56,000 nucleotides of DNA from Geobacillus genomosp. 3 (GCF_000445995.2 NC_022080.4:96001-152000), one strand, 5' to 3'; positions 19,015 through 31,819 are shown, numbered from the stretch's first letter. Notes: generated by a model not told the origin, from the letters alone. A program made the numbers and translations.

Positions 19015-19241
19015 CTCCATCCAACGCCTGGTTTCCTCGCGCCGGGAGCATGTTGAATCCCCTTAACGAAACGGTGGTGCCACAGCCGAGCCGTTTCCGT
19101 TCGGACGGCGGGGGGGCGGCCGTATGCATGCCTAGCGCTTTGCCCCGGAATGACGGAGCGCCCAGACTGCCTTGGCGGCTATCCGGCCAGCCAGGTGGAT
19201 GGACGCGATGTTCCGCTTCCGGTTTTCACTAATGTCTACAT
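19015..19241 (+). other. GC-rich untranslated part of the rpoB leader
   Basis: About 225 bases of GC-rich sequence with self-complementary patches (for example CCGTTTCCGTTCGGACGG near 19079-19096 and GGCTATCCGGCCAGCC near 19179-19194). A frame of about 60 codons can be read here, but it has no ribosome site and no recognisable product. I see no gene. Its length suggests a regulatory or stability role. Confidence 0.45.
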
Positions 19242-19259
19242 TTGAGGGGTGAATCACTC

Positions 19260-22200
19260 TTGACAGGCCGACTAGTTCAATACGGGCGACACCGCCAACG
19301 AAGAAGTTATGCACGCATTAGCGAAGTGCTGGAATTGCCGAACTTGATTGAAATCCAAACGTCTTCGTACCAATGGTTTCTCGATGAAGGACTGCGGGAA
19401 ATGTTCAAGGAAATTTCTCCGATCGAGGACTTTTCCGGCAATCTCTCTCTTGAATTTATCGACTATAGCTTAGGAGAGCCAAAATATTCGGTTGAAGAGG
19501 CAAAAGAACGCGACGTTACATATGCGGCGCCGCTTCGCGTGAAAGTTCGCCTCATCAATAAAGAGACGGGCGAAGTGAAAGAACAAGACGTGTTCATGGG
19601 TGATTTTCCACTGATGACGGAAACGGGCACGTTTATCATCAACGGGGCGGAGCGTGTGATCGTCTCCCAGCTCGTCCGCTCGCCAAGCGTCTATTACAGT
19701 GATAAAATCGATAAAAACGGGAAACGCGGCTATTCGGCAACAGTGATTCCGAACCGCGGCGCATGGCTCGAATATGAAACCGATGCGAAAGACGTCGTTT
19801 ACGTTCGTATCGACCGCACCCGTAAATTGCCTGTTACGGTGCTTCTTCGTGCGCTTGGGTTCAGCTCCGACCAAGAAATCGTCGACTTGCTTGGTGATAA
19901 CGAATATTTGCGAAATACGCTTGAAAAAGATAATACCGACAGCACGGAAAAAGCGTTGATCGAAATTTATGAGCGTCTCCGCCCGGGTGAGCCGCCAACC
20001 CTAGAGAACGCAAAAAGTTTGCTTGCGTCCCGCTTTTTTGACCCGAAACGATACGATCTGGCCAGTGTAGGACGCTATAAAATCAACAAAAAACTTCATA
20101 TTAAAAACCGCTTGTTTAACCAGCGGCTGGCAGAAACGATCGTCGATCCGGAAACGGGAGAAGTCATCGCTGAGGCTGGGGCCATCATCGACCGCCGGAT
20201 GCTGAACCGCCTGTTGCCGTATTTGGAAAAAGGAGTCGGACTGCAGATGCACCGCCCGGCTGAAGGAGTGGCGGACGGTCCGATTGAGGTGCAGACGGTG
20301 AAAATTTACGCGCCGAATGACCCAGACAATGAAAAGGTGATCAACATCATCGGCAACGGTTTTATCGCCGAAGATGTCAAACATATTACGCCGGCGGACA
20401 TCATTGCCTCGATCAGTTATTTCTTCAACTTGCTTCACGGTGTCGGCGATACGGACGACATCGACCATTTAGGCAACCGCCGTCTCCGTTCAGTCGGCGA
20501 ACTGTTGCAAAACCAATTCCGCATCGGCTTGTCGCGGATGGAGCGCGTCGTGCGTGAGCGCATGTCGATCCAAGATACGAACACGATTACACCGCAGCAG
20601 CTCATCAACATTCGCCCGGTGATCGCGGCGATTAAGGAATTTTTTGGCAGCTCGCAGCTGTCGCAGTTTATGGATCAGACGAACCCGTTGGCTGAGTTGA
20701 CGCATAAACGCCGCCTTTCTGCGCTTGGCCCTGGCGGATTGACGCGCGAGCGCGCCGGATTTGAAGTGCGCGATGTCCACTATTCGCATTATGGGCGGAT
20801 GTGTCCGATCGAGACGCCGGAAGGCCCGAACATCGGGTTGATCAACTCATTGTCCACGTATGCGAAGGTGAACAAATTCGGTTTTATTGAAACGCCGTAC
20901 CGGCGCGTTGATCCGGAGACGGGAAAAGTAACGGACCAAATCGACTATTTGACGGCCGATGAAGAAGACAATTACGTTGTGGCGCAAGCGAACGTGCCGC
21001 TTGCGGAAGACGGGACGTTCCTTGAAGAAAATGTCATCGCCCGTTTCCGCGGTGAAAACATCGTTGTGAAGCGCGACCGCGTCGACTACATGGACGTGTC
21101 GCCGAAGCAAGTTGTTTCCGCGGCGACGGCATGCATCCCGTTTTTGGAGAATGACGACTCCAACCGCGCTTTGATGGGCGCGAACATGCAGCGTCAAGCA
21201 GTGCCGCTGTTAGAACCGGAAGCGCCGATCGTCGGTACAGGAATGGAGTATGTTTCAGCGAAAGATTCGGGTGCGGCGGTTATTTGCAAGCACCGCGGCA
21301 TTGTCGAACGTGTTGAGGCAAAGGAAATTTGGGTACGGCGACTCATTGAGGTCGACGGCAAAGAAGTCAAGGGTGATCTAGATAAATATCGGTTGCTGAA
21401 GTTTATTCGTTCCAACCAAGGCACTTGCTACAACCAACGGCCGATCGTGAAAAAAGGCGATATCGTCGAAAAGGGTGAAATTTTGGCTGACGGCCCGTCG
21501 ATGGATAAAGGTGAACTGGCGCTTGGTCGCAATGTGCTCGTTGCCTTTATGACGTGGGACGGCTACAACTACGAAGATGCCATCATCATGAGTGAGCGCC
21601 TTGTTAAAGAAGACGTGTACACATCGGTCCACATTGAGGAATACGAGGCGGAATCGCGCGACACGAAACTCGGTCCGGAAGAAATTACGCGCGACATCCC
21701 GAACGTCGGTGAAGATGCGTTGAAAAACTTGGATGAGCGCGGCATCGTCCGCATCGGCGCCGAAGTAAAGGACGGCGACTTGCTCGTCGGCAAAGTGACG
21801 CCAAAAGGGATGACCGAATTGACGGCCGAGGAGCGGTTGCTCCATGCCATCTTTGGTGAAAAAGCGCGTGAGGTGCGCGATACGTCGCTGCGCGTCCCGC
21901 ACGGCGGCGGCGGTATTGTTCTTGACGTGAAAGTATTTAACCGCGAAGATGGCGACGAACTCCCGCCAGGCGTCAACCAACTTGTCCGCGTCTACATCGT
22001 GCAGAAGCGGAAAATTTCCGAAGGTGACAAAATGGCGGGTCGCCACGGGAACAAAGGGGTTATTTCCCGTATTCTTCCAGAAGAAGATATGCCGTTCTTG
22101 CCCGATGGCACGCCGGTTGACATCATGTTAAACCCGCTCGGCGTTCCATCGCGGATGAACATCGGGCAAGTGTTTGAGCTGCATCTTGGCATGGCGGCGA

Positions 22201-22832
22201 GAAAACTTGGCTTGCATATCGCTTCTCCGGTCTTTGACGGAGCGACGGAGGAAGATGTTTGGAACATTCTTGAAGAAGCCGGCATGGCGCGTGATGCCAA
22301 AACCGTGCTATATGACGGGCGGACGGGTGAACCATTTGACAACCGCGTGTCGGTCGGTATTATGTATATGATTAAGCTCGCCCACATGGTTGATGACAAG
22401 CTTCATGCCCGTTCAACAGGTCCGTACTCACTCGTCACCCAGCAGCCGCTCGGCGGCAAGGCACAGTTTGGCGGCCAGCGTTTCGGCGAGATGGAGGTAT
22501 GGGCGCTTGAAGCGTACGGTGCGGCATACACATTGCAAGAAATTTTGACTGTTAAATCCGACGACGTTGTCGGCCGCGTCAAAACATACGAAGCGATCGT
22601 CAAAGGGGAAAACATTCCGGAGCCGGGCGTGCCGGAGTCGTTTAAAGTGTTGATTAAGGAGCTGCAAAGTTTAGGGATGGACGTCACGATTTTGACAGGT
22701 GATGAGCAAGAAATCAACATGGAAAACTTTGACGACGACGATGACCATGCGCCGGATGCGATTATGGTCGACGTTAAGCCGATCGAGCCGGAAGAGGTTG
22801 ACGAAGAAAAAGACGCGGTGACGAAAGAGTAA
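19260..22832 (+). CDS. rpoB: RNA polymerase beta subunit
   Basis: The 1190-residue subunit forms the pincer and part of the active centre of RNA polymerase. The start is TTG at 19260 ([15 protein letters not shown]), with GAGGGGTGA 7 bases upstream. The rifampicin pocket begins at residue 463 ([20 protein letters not shown], then [11 protein letters not shown]) and carries the ordinary residues of rifampicin-sensitive enzymes. Downstream are the [11 protein letters not shown] active-site stretch and an acidic C-terminal tail that is more variable than the rest. rpoC follows after 112 bases. Confidence 0.99.
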   Translation: MTGRLVQYGRHRQRRSYARISEVLELPNLIEIQTSSYQWFLDEGLREMFKEISPIEDFSGNLSLEFIDYSLGEPKYSVEEAKERDVTYAAPLRVKVRLINKETGEVKEQDVFMGDFPLMTETGTFIINGAERVIVSQLVRSPSVYYSDKIDKNGKRGYSATVIPNRGAWLEYETDAKDVVYVRIDRTRKLPVTVLLRALGFSSDQEIVDLLGDNEYLRNTLEKDNTDSTEKALIEIYERLRPGEPPTLENAKSLLASRFFDPKRYDLASVGRYKINKKLHIKNRLFNQRLAETIVDPETGEVIAEAGAIIDRRMLNRLLPYLEKGVGLQMHRPAEGVADGPIEVQTVKIYAPNDPDNEKVINIIGNGFIAEDVKHITPADIIASISYFFNLLHGVGDTDDIDHLGNRRLRSVGELLQNQFRIGLSRMERVVRERMSIQDTNTITPQQLINIRPVIAAIKEFFGSSQLSQFMDQTNPLAELTHKRRLSALGPGGLTRERAGFEVRDVHYSHYGRMCPIETPEGPNIGLINSLSTYAKVNKFGFIETPYRRVDPETGKVTDQIDYLTADEEDNYVVAQANVPLAEDGTFLEENVIARFRGENIVVKRDRVDYMDVSPKQVVSAATACIPFLENDDSNRALMGANMQRQAVPLLEPEAPIVGTGMEYVSAKDSGAAVICKHRGIVERVEAKEIWVRRLIEVDGKEVKGDLDKYRLLKFIRSNQGTCYNQRPIVKKGDIVEKGEILADGPSMDKGELALGRNVLVAFMTWDGYNYEDAIIMSERLVKEDVYTSVHIEEYEAESRDTKLGPEEITRDIPNVGEDALKNLDERGIVRIGAEVKDGDLLVGKVTPKGMTELTAEERLLHAIFGEKAREVRDTSLRVPHGGGGIVLDVKVFNREDGDELPPGVNQLVRVYIVQKRKISEGDKMAGRHGNKGVISRILPEEDMPFLPDGTPVDIMLNPLGVPSRMNIGQVFELHLGMAARKLGLHIASPVFDGATEEDVWNILEEAGMARDAKTVLYDGRTGEPFDNRVSVGIMYMIKLAHMVDDKLHARSTGPYSLVTQQPLGGKAQFGGQRFGEMEVWALEAYGAAYTLQEILTVKSDDVVGRVKTYEAIVKGENIPEPGVPESFKVLIKELQSLGMDVTILTGDEQEINMENFDDDDDHAPDAIMVDVKPIEPEEVDEEKDAVTKE

Positions 22833-22944
22833 CCGGCAATGGCGGCAAGGCGGGGAGCATTTCCCCGCCCGCGGCCATTGAAGCGAACGGTTGGCGAACA
22901 AGCCTTGGAGCAAAACCGACGGATCAAAGAGGGAGGTATACCCC

Positions 22945-25900
22945 TTGCTAGATGTCAATAAATTCGAGTATATGAAAATCGGGCTCGCTTCCCCGGAGAA
23001 AATTCGCTCTTGGTCGTACGGTGAAGTCAAAAAACCGGAAACGATCAACTACCGGACGTTAAAGCCGGAAAAAGACGGCCTGTTTTGTGAGCGCATTTTC
23101 GGCCCGACGAAAGACTGGGAGTGCCATTGCGGCAAATATAAGCGCGTCCGTTACAAAGGGGTTGTTTGTGACCGCTGCGGCGTCGAGGTGACGCGTTCAA
23201 AAGTCCGCCGCGAACGGATGGGTCATATCGAGCTCGCCGCTCCCGTTTCGCACATCTGGTATTTTAAAGGCATCCCGAGCCGGATGGGTCTTGTGCTTGA
23301 CATGTCGCCACGGGCGCTCGAGGAAGTGATTTACTTTGCTTCTTACGTCGTCACCGACCCGGGCGATACGCCGCTTGAGAAAAAACAGTTGTTATCGGAA
23401 AAAGAATACCGCGCCTATCGCGAGAAATACGGCCAGTCGTTCCAAGCATCGATGGGGGCGGAGGCGATTAAAAAGCTTCTCCAAGACATCGACTTGGATA
23501 AAGAAGTAACTACACTGAAAGAAGAGTTGAAAACGGCGCAAGGGCAGCGGCGCGCCCGCATCATTAAACGCCTTGAAGTGCTTGAGGCGTTCCGCAGCTC
23601 GGGAAACGACCCGGCTTGGATGGTGCTCGATGTACTGCCAGTCATTCCGCCGGAACTCCGCCCGATGGTCCAACTCGATGGAGGACGGTTTGCGACATCG
23701 GACTTAAACGATTTATACCGCCGTGTGATTAACCGCAACAACCGTCTGAAACGGTTGCTTGACCTTGGCGCGCCGAACATTATCGTTCAAAACGAGAAAC
23801 GGATGCTGCAAGAGGCAGTCGATGCTTTGATCGACAACGGCCGCCGCGGCCGCCCGGTCACTGGGCCGGGGAACCGCCCATTAAAGTCGCTTTCCCATAT
23901 GCTGAAAGGAAAGCAAGGACGCTTCCGGCAAAACTTGCTCGGCAAACGGGTCGACTATTCCGGCCGTTCCGTCATTGTTGTCGGTCCGAACTTAAAAATG
24001 TATCAATGCGGGCTGCCGAAAGAAATGGCGCTCGAGCTGTTTAAGCCGTTCGTCATGAAGGAGCTTGTCGAGAGGGGCTTGGCGCATAACATTAAAAGCG
24101 CAAAACGGAAAATTGAACGCGTACACCCTGAGGTATGGGATGTACTTGAAGACGTCATTAAAGAGCATCCGGTGTTGTTAAACCGTGCCCCGACGCTCCA
24201 CCGCCTCGGGATTCAGGCGTTTGAGCCGACGCTTGTCGAAGGCCGGGCGATCCGTCTTCATCCGCTCGTTTGTACGGCGTACAATGCGGACTTTGACGGC
24301 GACCAAATGGCGGTGCACGTGCCGCTGTCGGCCGAGGCACAGGCTGAAGCACGCTTGTTGATGCTGGCGGCGCAAAACATTTTGAACCCGAAAGATGGAA
24401 AGCCGGTCGTTACCCCTTCGCAAGACATGGTTTTAGGAAACTATTACTTGACGATGGAACGCGAGGGGGCAGTCGGCGAGGGCATGGTATTCAAGGATAC
24501 GGACGAGGCGCTGCTCGCCTACCATAACGGTTATGTCCATCTCCATTCACGCATCGCTGTCCATGCCGGCTCGCTGAAAAACGAAACGTTTACCGAGGAA
24601 CAAAACAACAAACTGCTGCTGACGACGGTTGGGAAGCTCATTTTCAACGAAATTTTGCCGAAGTCGTTCCCGTACATTAACGAGCCGACGACGGAAAATA
24701 TCGAAGGGCGGACACCGGATAAATATTTCCTTGACAAAGGGACCGACGTGCGCGAAGAGATCCGCAAGCGCGAACTTGTGCCGCCGTTTAAGAAAAAAGT
24801 GCTTGGGCAAATTATCGCCGAAGTATTCAAGCGGTTCAAAATTACCGAAACATCAAAGATGCTCGACCGCATGAAAGATCTCGGTTTCAAATACTCAACG
24901 AAAGCCGGCATTACGATCGGCGTTGCTGATATCGTTGTTTTGCCGGAAAAACAAGAAATTTTGGATGAAGCACAAGCGAAAGTTGACACCGTTTTGAAGC
25001 AGTTCCGCCGCGGGTTGATTACCGACGAAGAGCGGTATGAACGCGTTATCTCCGTTTGGAGCGCGGCGAAAGATAAAATCCAAGATCGGTTGATGAAATC
25101 GCTCGATAAGCGCAACCCGATCTTTATGATGAGCGATTCCGGAGCGCGGGGGAACGCGTCGAACTTTACGCAGCTCGCAGGGATGCGCGGCTTGATGGCC
25201 AACCCGGCGGGCCGGATTATCGAGCTGCCGATCAAATCGTCGTTCCGCGAAGGCTTAACGGTATTGGAGTACTTCATCTCGACGCACGGCGCTCGGAAAG
25301 GGTTGGCGGATACGGCGTTGAAAACGGCCGATTCGGGCTATCTCACGAGACGTCTCGTTGACGTGGCGCAAGATGTCATCGTCCGTGAAGAAGACTGCGG
25401 CACCGACCGCGGCATTTTGGCGCGCGCGTTAACGGACGGTACGGAAGTCGTCGTCAAGCTTGAGGAACGGCTTGTCGGCCGCTATGCGCACAAAACGGTG
25501 CACCATCCGGAAACGGGCAAAGTAATCGTCCGGAAAGATGAGATGATTACTGAAGATATCGCGAATGAGATCGTCAAGGCCGGTGTTACGGAAGTATGGA
25601 TTCGCTCCGTCTTTGCTTGTAACACGCGTCACGGTGTGTGCAAAAAATGTTACGGTCGCAACATGGCGACGGGCATGGACGTTGAAGTTGGCGAGGCGGT
25701 CGGTATTATCGCCGCTCAATCAATCGGCGAGCCGGGTACGCAGCTGACAATGCGGACGTTCCATACGGGCGGCGTCGCCGGGGACGATATCACCCAAGGT
25801 TTGCCGCGGGTGCAAGAGCTGTTTGAAGCGCGCAACCCGAAAGGGCAAGCGGTTATTTCAGAAATTGATGGTACGGTTGTCTCGATTAACGAAACCCGTG

Positions 25901-26544
25901 ACCATCAGTACGAAATCGTTGTGCAAAGCGAAGTCGAGACGCGCTCGTATGTAGCCCCATACAATGCACGTCTAAAAGTCGAAGAAGGGCAGCACGTTGA
26001 ACGCGGCCAGGAGTTAACGGAAGGCTCGGTTGACCCGAAACAGCTGCTGCGCGTACGAGATATTACGTCCGTTCAAGAATACTTGCTCCGTGAAGTGCAA
26101 AAGGTGTACCGGATGCAAGGGGTCGAAATTAGCGATAAGCACATTGAGGTGATGGTGCGGCAAATGCTGCGCAAAGTGCGCGTTATCGATGCCGGCGATA
26201 CGGATGTGCTGCCGGGCACGCTTTTGGATGTTCACCAGTTTACGGATGTCAATACGCAGGCTATCCGCGAAGGAAAGCGGCCGGCAACAGCCCGCCCGGT
26301 GCTGCTTGGCATTACGAAAGCGTCGCTTGAAACGGATTCGTTCTTGTCGGCGGCTTCGTTCCAAGAAACGACGCGCGTCTTGACCGATGCGGCGATCAAA
26401 GGAAAACGGGACGAGTTGCTCGGCTTGAAAGAAAACGTCATTATCGGCAAACTTGTCCCGGCCGGAACAGGTATGGCCCGCTACCGCAACGTAAAGCCTG
26501 CCGTCAAGAAGGAAACGGCTGGCGATACCGTTCCGTCTAAATAA
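22945..26544 (+). CDS. rpoC: RNA polymerase beta' subunit
   Basis: The 1199-residue catalytic subunit carries the magnesium-binding NADFDGD motif at 447-453. The N-terminal zinc finger ([20 protein letters not shown]) and the second zinc site (CGTDRG...[13 protein letters not shown]) are intact, as are the bridge helix and trigger-loop region ([20 protein letters not shown]). The start is TTG at 22945 after GAGGGAGGT, giving [17 protein letters not shown] and the B. subtilis length. The 54-base longer frame upstream overlaps the ribosome site and is rejected. Confidence 0.99.
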   Translation: MLDVNKFEYMKIGLASPEKIRSWSYGEVKKPETINYRTLKPEKDGLFCERIFGPTKDWECHCGKYKRVRYKGVVCDRCGVEVTRSKVRRERMGHIELAAPVSHIWYFKGIPSRMGLVLDMSPRALEEVIYFASYVVTDPGDTPLEKKQLLSEKEYRAYREKYGQSFQASMGAEAIKKLLQDIDLDKEVTTLKEELKTAQGQRRARIIKRLEVLEAFRSSGNDPAWMVLDVLPVIPPELRPMVQLDGGRFATSDLNDLYRRVINRNNRLKRLLDLGAPNIIVQNEKRMLQEAVDALIDNGRRGRPVTGPGNRPLKSLSHMLKGKQGRFRQNLLGKRVDYSGRSVIVVGPNLKMYQCGLPKEMALELFKPFVMKELVERGLAHNIKSAKRKIERVHPEVWDVLEDVIKEHPVLLNRAPTLHRLGIQAFEPTLVEGRAIRLHPLVCTAYNADFDGDQMAVHVPLSAEAQAEARLLMLAAQNILNPKDGKPVVTPSQDMVLGNYYLTMEREGAVGEGMVFKDTDEALLAYHNGYVHLHSRIAVHAGSLKNETFTEEQNNKLLLTTVGKLIFNEILPKSFPYINEPTTENIEGRTPDKYFLDKGTDVREEIRKRELVPPFKKKVLGQIIAEVFKRFKITETSKMLDRMKDLGFKYSTKAGITIGVADIVVLPEKQEILDEAQAKVDTVLKQFRRGLITDEERYERVISVWSAAKDKIQDRLMKSLDKRNPIFMMSDSGARGNASNFTQLAGMRGLMANPAGRIIELPIKSSFREGLTVLEYFISTHGARKGLADTALKTADSGYLTRRLVDVAQDVIVREEDCGTDRGILARALTDGTEVVVKLEERLVGRYAHKTVHHPETGKVIVRKDEMITEDIANEIVKAGVTEVWIRSVFACNTRHGVCKKCYGRNMATGMDVEVGEAVGIIAAQSIGEPGTQLTMRTFHTGGVAGDDITQGLPRVQELFEARNPKGQAVISEIDGTVVSINETRDHQYEIVVQSEVETRSYVAPYNARLKVEEGQHVERGQELTEGSVDPKQLLRVRDITSVQEYLLREVQKVYRMQGVEISDKHIEVMVRQMLRKVRVIDAGDTDVLPGTLLDVHQFTDVNTQAIREGKRPATARPVLLGITKASLETDSFLSAASFQETTRVLTDAAIKGKRDELLGLKENVIIGKLVPAGTGMARYRNVKPAVKKETAGDTVPSK

Positions 26545-26550
26545 AACGAA

Positions 26551-26591
26551 AAAGGGCGGCCGGCTAAGTGGCTCTTGGCCGGCCCTTCCTT
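26551..26591 (+). terminator. Terminator after rpoC
   Basis: AAGGGCGGCC pairs with GGCCGGCCCTT (one bulge). The 3' T-tract is weak (TTCCTT), so some read-through into rplGB-rpsL is likely. Confidence 0.7.
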
Positions 26592-26605
26592 GATAAAAAA
26601 TACAG

Positions 26606-26634
26606 TTGACAACGGACGGAGAAAGTGGTAGTCT
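26606..26634 (+). promoter_or_regulatory. Candidate promoter for rplGB and the str operon
   Basis: A perfect TTGACA at 26606-26611 with TAGTCT at 26629-26634 (17-base spacer); the -10 is poor, and an alternative TCTAAT lies three bases downstream. Confidence 0.6.
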
Positions 26635-26678
26635 AATAAAGGTGTTCCAACAACCTGGTACTTTGGAGGATATGTTAC

Positions 26679-26927
26679 ATGTCTTATGAAAAAGTATTGC
26701 AGGCTGGGAAGGTCGTCATTGGAACCAAACAAACGATAAGGGCTTTAAAGGAAGGGAAGGCAACGGAAGTGATCGTAGCCGAAGATGCCGACTTGCCAAT
26801 CATCGAAAAAGTGATGGCAGCAGCCAATGAGGCGAATGTGCCAGTCACGAAAGTCGATTCAATGAAAAAACTCGGCAAGGCATGCAAGATCCAGGTCGGC
26901 GCAGCTGCGGTGGCGATTCTTCGTTGA
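26679..26927 (+). CDS. rplGB: L7Ae-family kink-turn RNA-binding protein
   Basis: An 82-residue L7Ae/L30e-fold protein (YbxF in B. subtilis) that binds RNA kink-turns. It has the family pattern GTKQTIRALKEGKATEVIVAEDAD and a C-terminal GAAAVAILR strand. Called a ribosomal protein by homology, its cellular role is not settled; kink-turn RNAs such as the L10 leader or riboswitches are plausible partners. It is the first gene of the str transcript, ahead of rpsL, with a TGGAGGA ribosome site. Confidence 0.92.
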   Translation: MSYEKVLQAGKVVIGTKQTIRALKEGKATEVIVAEDADLPIIEKVMAAANEANVPVTKVDSMKKLGKACKIQVGAAAVAILR

Positions 26928-27002
26928 GTGCTTCGCCTTTAAAATCTTTGTTTGCATAAACAATGAACCACCTGGATATGTGGGCTTAAACGATGCATGT
27001 GA

Positions 27003-27440
<438 letters not shown>

Positions 27441-27443
27441 TGA

Positions 27444-27950
<507 letters not shown>

Positions 27951-27965
27951 TAGGCGCTGCTCAAA

Positions 27966-28097
27966 GGAAATAGGTGAGAAGGCACGACTTATGTTGCCTG
28001 TTCACCTATATTCCTATATATTGTGGCCCTTTCGGCTGCGTGTATATAACTTCTCTAACACCAAAGAGGATTGCGCCATAGATGGCGACGCCATCTA
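27966..28097 (+). promoter_or_regulatory. Structured rpsG-fusA spacer
   Basis: Two strong inverted repeats lie before fusA. The first pairs GGAAATAGGTGA with TCACCTATATTCC, with inner GGCA/TGCC (27966-28014). The second is a near-perfect TAGATGGCG/CGCCATCTA (28079-28097). Another CGCCAT at 28074-28079 can pair with the same ATGGCG, so two alternative hairpins compete. No T-tract follows. This looks like a translational or processing control element; function is unproven. Confidence 0.6.
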
Positions 28098-28136
28098 CTT
28101 ATATTTTATTTTGTAAGGAAGGAGAAAATAACCACT

Positions 28137-30215
28137 ATGGCAAGAGAGTTCTCCTTAGAAAACACTCGCAACATAGGGATCATGGCGCACATTGACGCCG
28201 GGAAAACGACGACGACGGAACGGATACTGTTCTACACAGGCCGCGTTCATAAAATCGGGGAAGTGCATGAAGGCGCAGCCACGATGGACTGGATGGAGCA
28301 AGAGCAGGAGCGCGGGATTACGATTACGTCGGCGGCGACAACGGCTCAATGGAAAGGCCATCGCATCAACATTATCGACACGCCGGGGCACGTCGACTTC
28401 ACGGTTGAGGTTGAGCGCTCGCTGCGCGTGTTGGACGGAGCCATTACAGTCCTTGATGCCCAATCCGGTGTCGAGCCGCAAACGGAAACAGTTTGGCGTC
28501 AAGCGACTACATATGGTGTTCCGCGGATTGTATTCGTCAACAAAATGGACAAAATCGGCGCGGACTTCTTGTATGCGGTGAAAACGCTCCATGACCGTTT
28601 GCAAGCGAATGCTCATCCGGTGCAGCTGCCGATCGGCGCTGAGGACCAGTTCAACGGCATTATCGACCTCGTGGAAATGTGTGCATACCATTACCACGAC
28701 GAGCTTGGCAAAAACATTGAGCGCATCGATATCCCGGAAGACTACCGCGATCTGGCTGAAGAATATCATGGCAAACTCATTGAGGCGGTTGCGGAACTCG
28801 ATGAAGAGCTGATGATGAAATATTTGGAAGGGGAAGAAATTACGAAAGAAGAGCTGAAAGCTGCCATCCGTAAGGCGACGATCAGCGTTGAATTCTATCC
28901 GGTCTTCTGTGGTTCGGCTTTTAAAAACAAAGGCGTTCAGCTGCTTCTTGACGGCGTTGTTGACTACTTGCCGTCTCCGATAGACATCCCGGCCATTCGC
29001 GGCACCATTCCGGATACGGAAGAAGAAGTAACGCGTGAAGCGCGCGACGATGCTCCGTTCTCGGCGTTGGCATTCAAAATTATGACTGACCCGTACGTCG
29101 GGAAGCTGACGTTCTTCCGCGTCTACTCCGGAACGCTTGATTCCGGTTCGTACGTGATGAACTCGACGAAACGGAAGCGCGAACGGATCGGCCGCCTGCT
29201 GCAAATGCACGCGAACCACCGCCAGGAAATCTCGACGGTATATGCCGGCGACATTGCCGCGGCGGTAGGTTTAAAAGATACGACGACCGGCGATACTCTA
29301 TGTGACGAGAAAAACCTTGTCATCCTAGAGTCGATGCAATTCCCAGAGCCGGTTATTTCGGTGGCGATCGAACCGAAATCGAAAGCCGACCAAGACAAGA
29401 TGGGTCAGGCGTTGCAAAAACTGCAAGAAGAAGACCCGACATTCCGTGCCCATACCGATCCGGAAACAGGACAAACGATCATTTCCGGGATGGGTGAGCT
29501 GCATCTTGACATTATCGTCGACCGGATGCGCCGCGAATTCAAAGTCGAAGCGAACGTTGGTGCGCCGCAAGTCGCTTACCGTGAAACGTTCCGCAAATCG
29601 GCACAAGTCGAGGGCAAATTCATTCGTCAGTCCGGTGGGCGTGGTCAATACGGTCACGTTTGGATTGAATTCTCGCCGAACGAGCGCGGTGAAGGCTTCG
29701 AATTCGAAAATGCCATCGTCGGTGGGGTTGTTCCAAAAGAGTACGTCCCGGCCGTTCAAGCCGGACTGGAAGAAGCGATGCAAAACGGCGTCCTAGCCGG
29801 TTATCCGGTTGTGGATATTAAAGCGAAACTGTTCGACGGATCCTACCATGATGTCGACTCGAGTGAGATGGCGTTCAAAATAGCTGCTTCCTTAGCGCTG
29901 AAAAATGCAGCAACAAAATGTGACCCGGTTCTCCTTGAACCGATCATGAAAGTCGAAGTTGTCATCCCTGAGGAATACCTCGGCGACATTATGGGTGACA
30001 TCACCTCTCGCCGCGGCCGTGTCGAAGGGATGGAAGCGCGCGGAAACGCCCAAGTCGTTCGCGCAATGGTGCCGCTGGCCGAAATGTTTGGCTATGCAAC
30101 ATCGCTCCGTTCGAACACGCAAGGGCGCGGAACGTTCTCAATGGTATTTGACCATTACGAAGAAGTTCCGAAAAACATCGCCGATGAAATTATCAAAAAA
30201 AATAAAGGCGAGTAA
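28137..30215 (+). CDS. fusA: Elongation factor G
   Basis: EF-G drives translocation and, with RRF, ribosome recycling. The 692-residue GTPase has the P-loop AHIDAGKT at 17-24, DTPGH at 81-85 and NKMD at 135-138, then domains II-V with the conserved [12 protein letters not shown] and [13 protein letters not shown] stretches. ATG 28137 is chosen for its AAGGAAGGAG ribosome site and B. subtilis length; the longer frame to 28071 runs through the leader hairpin. Confidence 0.99.
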   Translation: MAREFSLENTRNIGIMAHIDAGKTTTTERILFYTGRVHKIGEVHEGAATMDWMEQEQERGITITSAATTAQWKGHRINIIDTPGHVDFTVEVERSLRVLDGAITVLDAQSGVEPQTETVWRQATTYGVPRIVFVNKMDKIGADFLYAVKTLHDRLQANAHPVQLPIGAEDQFNGIIDLVEMCAYHYHDELGKNIERIDIPEDYRDLAEEYHGKLIEAVAELDEELMMKYLEGEEITKEELKAAIRKATISVEFYPVFCGSAFKNKGVQLLLDGVVDYLPSPIDIPAIRGTIPDTEEEVTREARDDAPFSALAFKIMTDPYVGKLTFFRVYSGTLDSGSYVMNSTKRKRERIGRLLQMHANHRQEISTVYAGDIAAAVGLKDTTTGDTLCDEKNLVILESMQFPEPVISVAIEPKSKADQDKMGQALQKLQEEDPTFRAHTDPETGQTIISGMGELHLDIIVDRMRREFKVEANVGAPQVAYRETFRKSAQVEGKFIRQSGGRGQYGHVWIEFSPNERGEGFEFENAIVGGVVPKEYVPAVQAGLEEAMQNGVLAGYPVVDIKAKLFDGSYHDVDSSEMAFKIAASLALKNAATKCDPVLLEPIMKVEVVIPEEYLGDIMGDITSRRGRVEGMEARGNAQVVRAMVPLAEMFGYATSLRSNTQGRGTFSMVFDHYEEVPKNIADEIIKKNKGE

Positions 30216-30244
30216 TTGATTTCTCTTGCTAGTTTCGCTATAAA
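30216..30244 (+). promoter_or_regulatory. tuf-specific promoter after fusA
   Basis: TTGATT at 30216-30221 and TATAAA at 30239-30244 with a 17-base spacer begin directly after the fusA stop. An A/T-rich tract (ATTATCAAAAAAAATAAA) immediately upstream, inside the end of fusA, resembles an UP element. It would give extra tuf transcription beyond the str operon. Confidence 0.75.
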
Positions 30245-30257
30245 TACTTATGTAAGA

Positions 30258-30280
30258 CTTGGGAACATTTTGTTCCCAAG
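30258..30280 (+). other. Perfect hairpin in the tuf leader
   Basis: CTTGGGAACA pairs perfectly with TGTTCCCAAG around TTT (10-bp stem). No T-tract follows, so it is not a terminator. It would lie near the 5' end of transcripts from the tuf promoter, where it could protect the mRNA. Confidence 0.7.
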
Positions 30281-30338
30281 CATCCTATACTTACTTAACT
30301 ATATCAATCCATATTTTATTTTAAGGAGGATCTTTCTC

Positions 30339-31526
30339 ATGGCTAAAGCGAAATTTGAGCGTACGAAACCGCACGTCAACATCGGCACAATCGGCCACGT
30401 TGACCATGGGAAAACGACGTTGACAGCTGCGATCACGACTGTTCTTGCAAAACAAGGAAAAGCGGAAGCGAGAGCGTACGACCAAATCGACGCGGCTCCG
30501 GAAGAGCGTGAACGCGGAATCACGATTTCGACGGCTCACGTTGAGTATGAAACAGACAACCGTCACTATGCGCACGTTGACTGCCCGGGCCACGCTGACT
30601 ACGTGAAAAACATGATCACGGGCGCGGCGCAAATGGACGGTGCGATCCTTGTTGTATCGGCTGCTGACGGCCCGATGCCGCAAACGCGTGAACACATTCT
30701 TCTCTCCCGCCAAGTCGGTGTTCCGTACATCGTTGTGTTCTTGAACAAATGCGACATGGTGGATGACGAAGAATTGCTCGAACTCGTTGAAATGGAAGTT
30801 CGCGACCTTCTCTCTGAATACGACTTCCCGGGCGACGAAGTGCCGGTCATCAAAGGTTCGGCATTAAAAGCGCTTGAAGGCGACCCGCAATGGGAAGAAA
30901 AAATCGTTGAACTGATGAACGCGGTTGACGAGTATATCCCGACTCCGCAACGCGAAGTAGACAAACCGTTCATGATGCCGGTTGAGGACGTCTTCTCGAT
31001 CACGGGCCGCGGTACGGTTGCGACGGGCCGTGTTGAACGCGGTACGTTGAAAGTCGGTGATCCGGTTGAAATCATCGGTCTTTCGGATGAACCGAAAACG
31101 ACGACGGTTACGGGTGTGGAAATGTTCCGCAAGCTTCTTGACCAAGCAGAAGCTGGGGACAACATCGGTGCGCTTCTCCGCGGTGTATCCCGTGACGAAG
31201 TTGAGCGCGGCCAAGTATTGGCGAAACCGGGCTCGATCACGCCGCATACGAAATTTAAAGCGCAAGTTTACGTCTTGACGAAAGAAGAAGGCGGACGCCA
31301 TACTCCGTTTTTCTCGAACTACCGCCCGCAATTCTACTTCCGTACAACGGACGTAACGGGCATCATCACGCTTCCGGAAGGCGTGGAAATGGTTATGCCT
31401 GGCGATAACATTGAAATGACAGTTGAACTGATCGCCCCGATCGCGATCGAGGAAGGAACGAAATTCTCGATCCGCGAAGGCGGCCGCACGGTTGGCGCTG
31501 GTTCTGTATCGGAGATCATTGAGTAA
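30339..31526 (+). CDS. tuf: Elongation factor Tu
   Basis: EF-Tu delivers aminoacyl-tRNA to the ribosome. The 395-residue GTPase has GHVDHGKT at 19-26, DCPGH and NKCD motifs, and the domain II/III surfaces that contact tRNA. AAGGAGGAT precedes ATG 30339; the in-frame extension upstream to 30216 covers the promoter and hairpin and is rejected. It ends the str operon; a strong terminator follows. Confidence 0.99.
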   Translation: MAKAKFERTKPHVNIGTIGHVDHGKTTLTAAITTVLAKQGKAEARAYDQIDAAPEERERGITISTAHVEYETDNRHYAHVDCPGHADYVKNMITGAAQMDGAILVVSAADGPMPQTREHILLSRQVGVPYIVVFLNKCDMVDDEELLELVEMEVRDLLSEYDFPGDEVPVIKGSALKALEGDPQWEEKIVELMNAVDEYIPTPQREVDKPFMMPVEDVFSITGRGTVATGRVERGTLKVGDPVEIIGLSDEPKTTTVTGVEMFRKLLDQAEAGDNIGALLRGVSRDEVERGQVLAKPGSITPHTKFKAQVYVLTKEEGGRHTPFFSNYRPQFYFRTTDVTGIITLPEGVEMVMPGDNIEMTVELIAPIAIEEGTKFSIREGGRTVGAGSVSEIIE

Positions 31527-31534
31527 TTGTTGTG

Positions 31535-31571
31535 AAAAGGATGTCCATCAATCGGGCATCCTTTTTCTTTT
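31535..31571 (+). terminator. Terminator after tuf
   Basis: AAAAGGATG(T)CC pairs with GG(G)CATCCTTTTT, followed by further Ts. It separates the str operon from the S10 operon. Confidence 0.9.
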
Positions 31572-31687
31572 GCTTGCCAACGTTCATTCTTAGGGGACAT
31601 GTATATCAATCTTCGTGGGCCACAGCGGCCTAACGATGTATTTTTTATGGACAGCGGCTTTTCATCTTTCCTCGGCCAGGAGGTGTA

Positions 31688-31716
31688 TTGAAAATGAGGC
31701 GGCCGCTATGTATAAT
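31688..31716 (+). promoter_or_regulatory. S10 operon promoter 1
   Basis: TTGAAA at 31688-31693 and a perfect TATAAT at 31711-31716, spacer 17. It is the upstream one of two tandem promoters. The rest of the 383-base tuf-rpsJ gap holds no gene; 31572-31687 shows nothing I recognise. Confidence 0.85.
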
Positions 31717-31746
31717 GAAGAAGTGTGGGAAAAGCGAAGAAATCAC

Positions 31747-31775
31747 TTGCAATCTCGCTTACATACGAGTATAAT
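31747..31775 (+). promoter_or_regulatory. S10 operon promoter 2
   Basis: TTGCAA at 31747-31752 and a perfect TATAAT at 31770-31775, spacer 17, 59 bases downstream of promoter 1. The leader to rpsJ would be about 130 bases and is purine-rich near the gene. Confidence 0.88.
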
Positions 31776-31819
31776 ATCAAATGTTGGTCTTTGACTGCGA
31801 TGAAGCGGAAGGTTGCTGA

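Noticed and set aside
19050..19232. A 60-codon frame in the rpoB leader
   Set aside because: No ribosome site, no recognisable domain, and a composition dominated by local GC richness.
20646..20740. Possible rifampicin-resistance change in rpoB, and streptomycin-resistance change in rpsL
   Set aside because: The rifampicin-pocket residues and S12 K56/K101 are the ordinary sensitive forms as far as I can align from memory.
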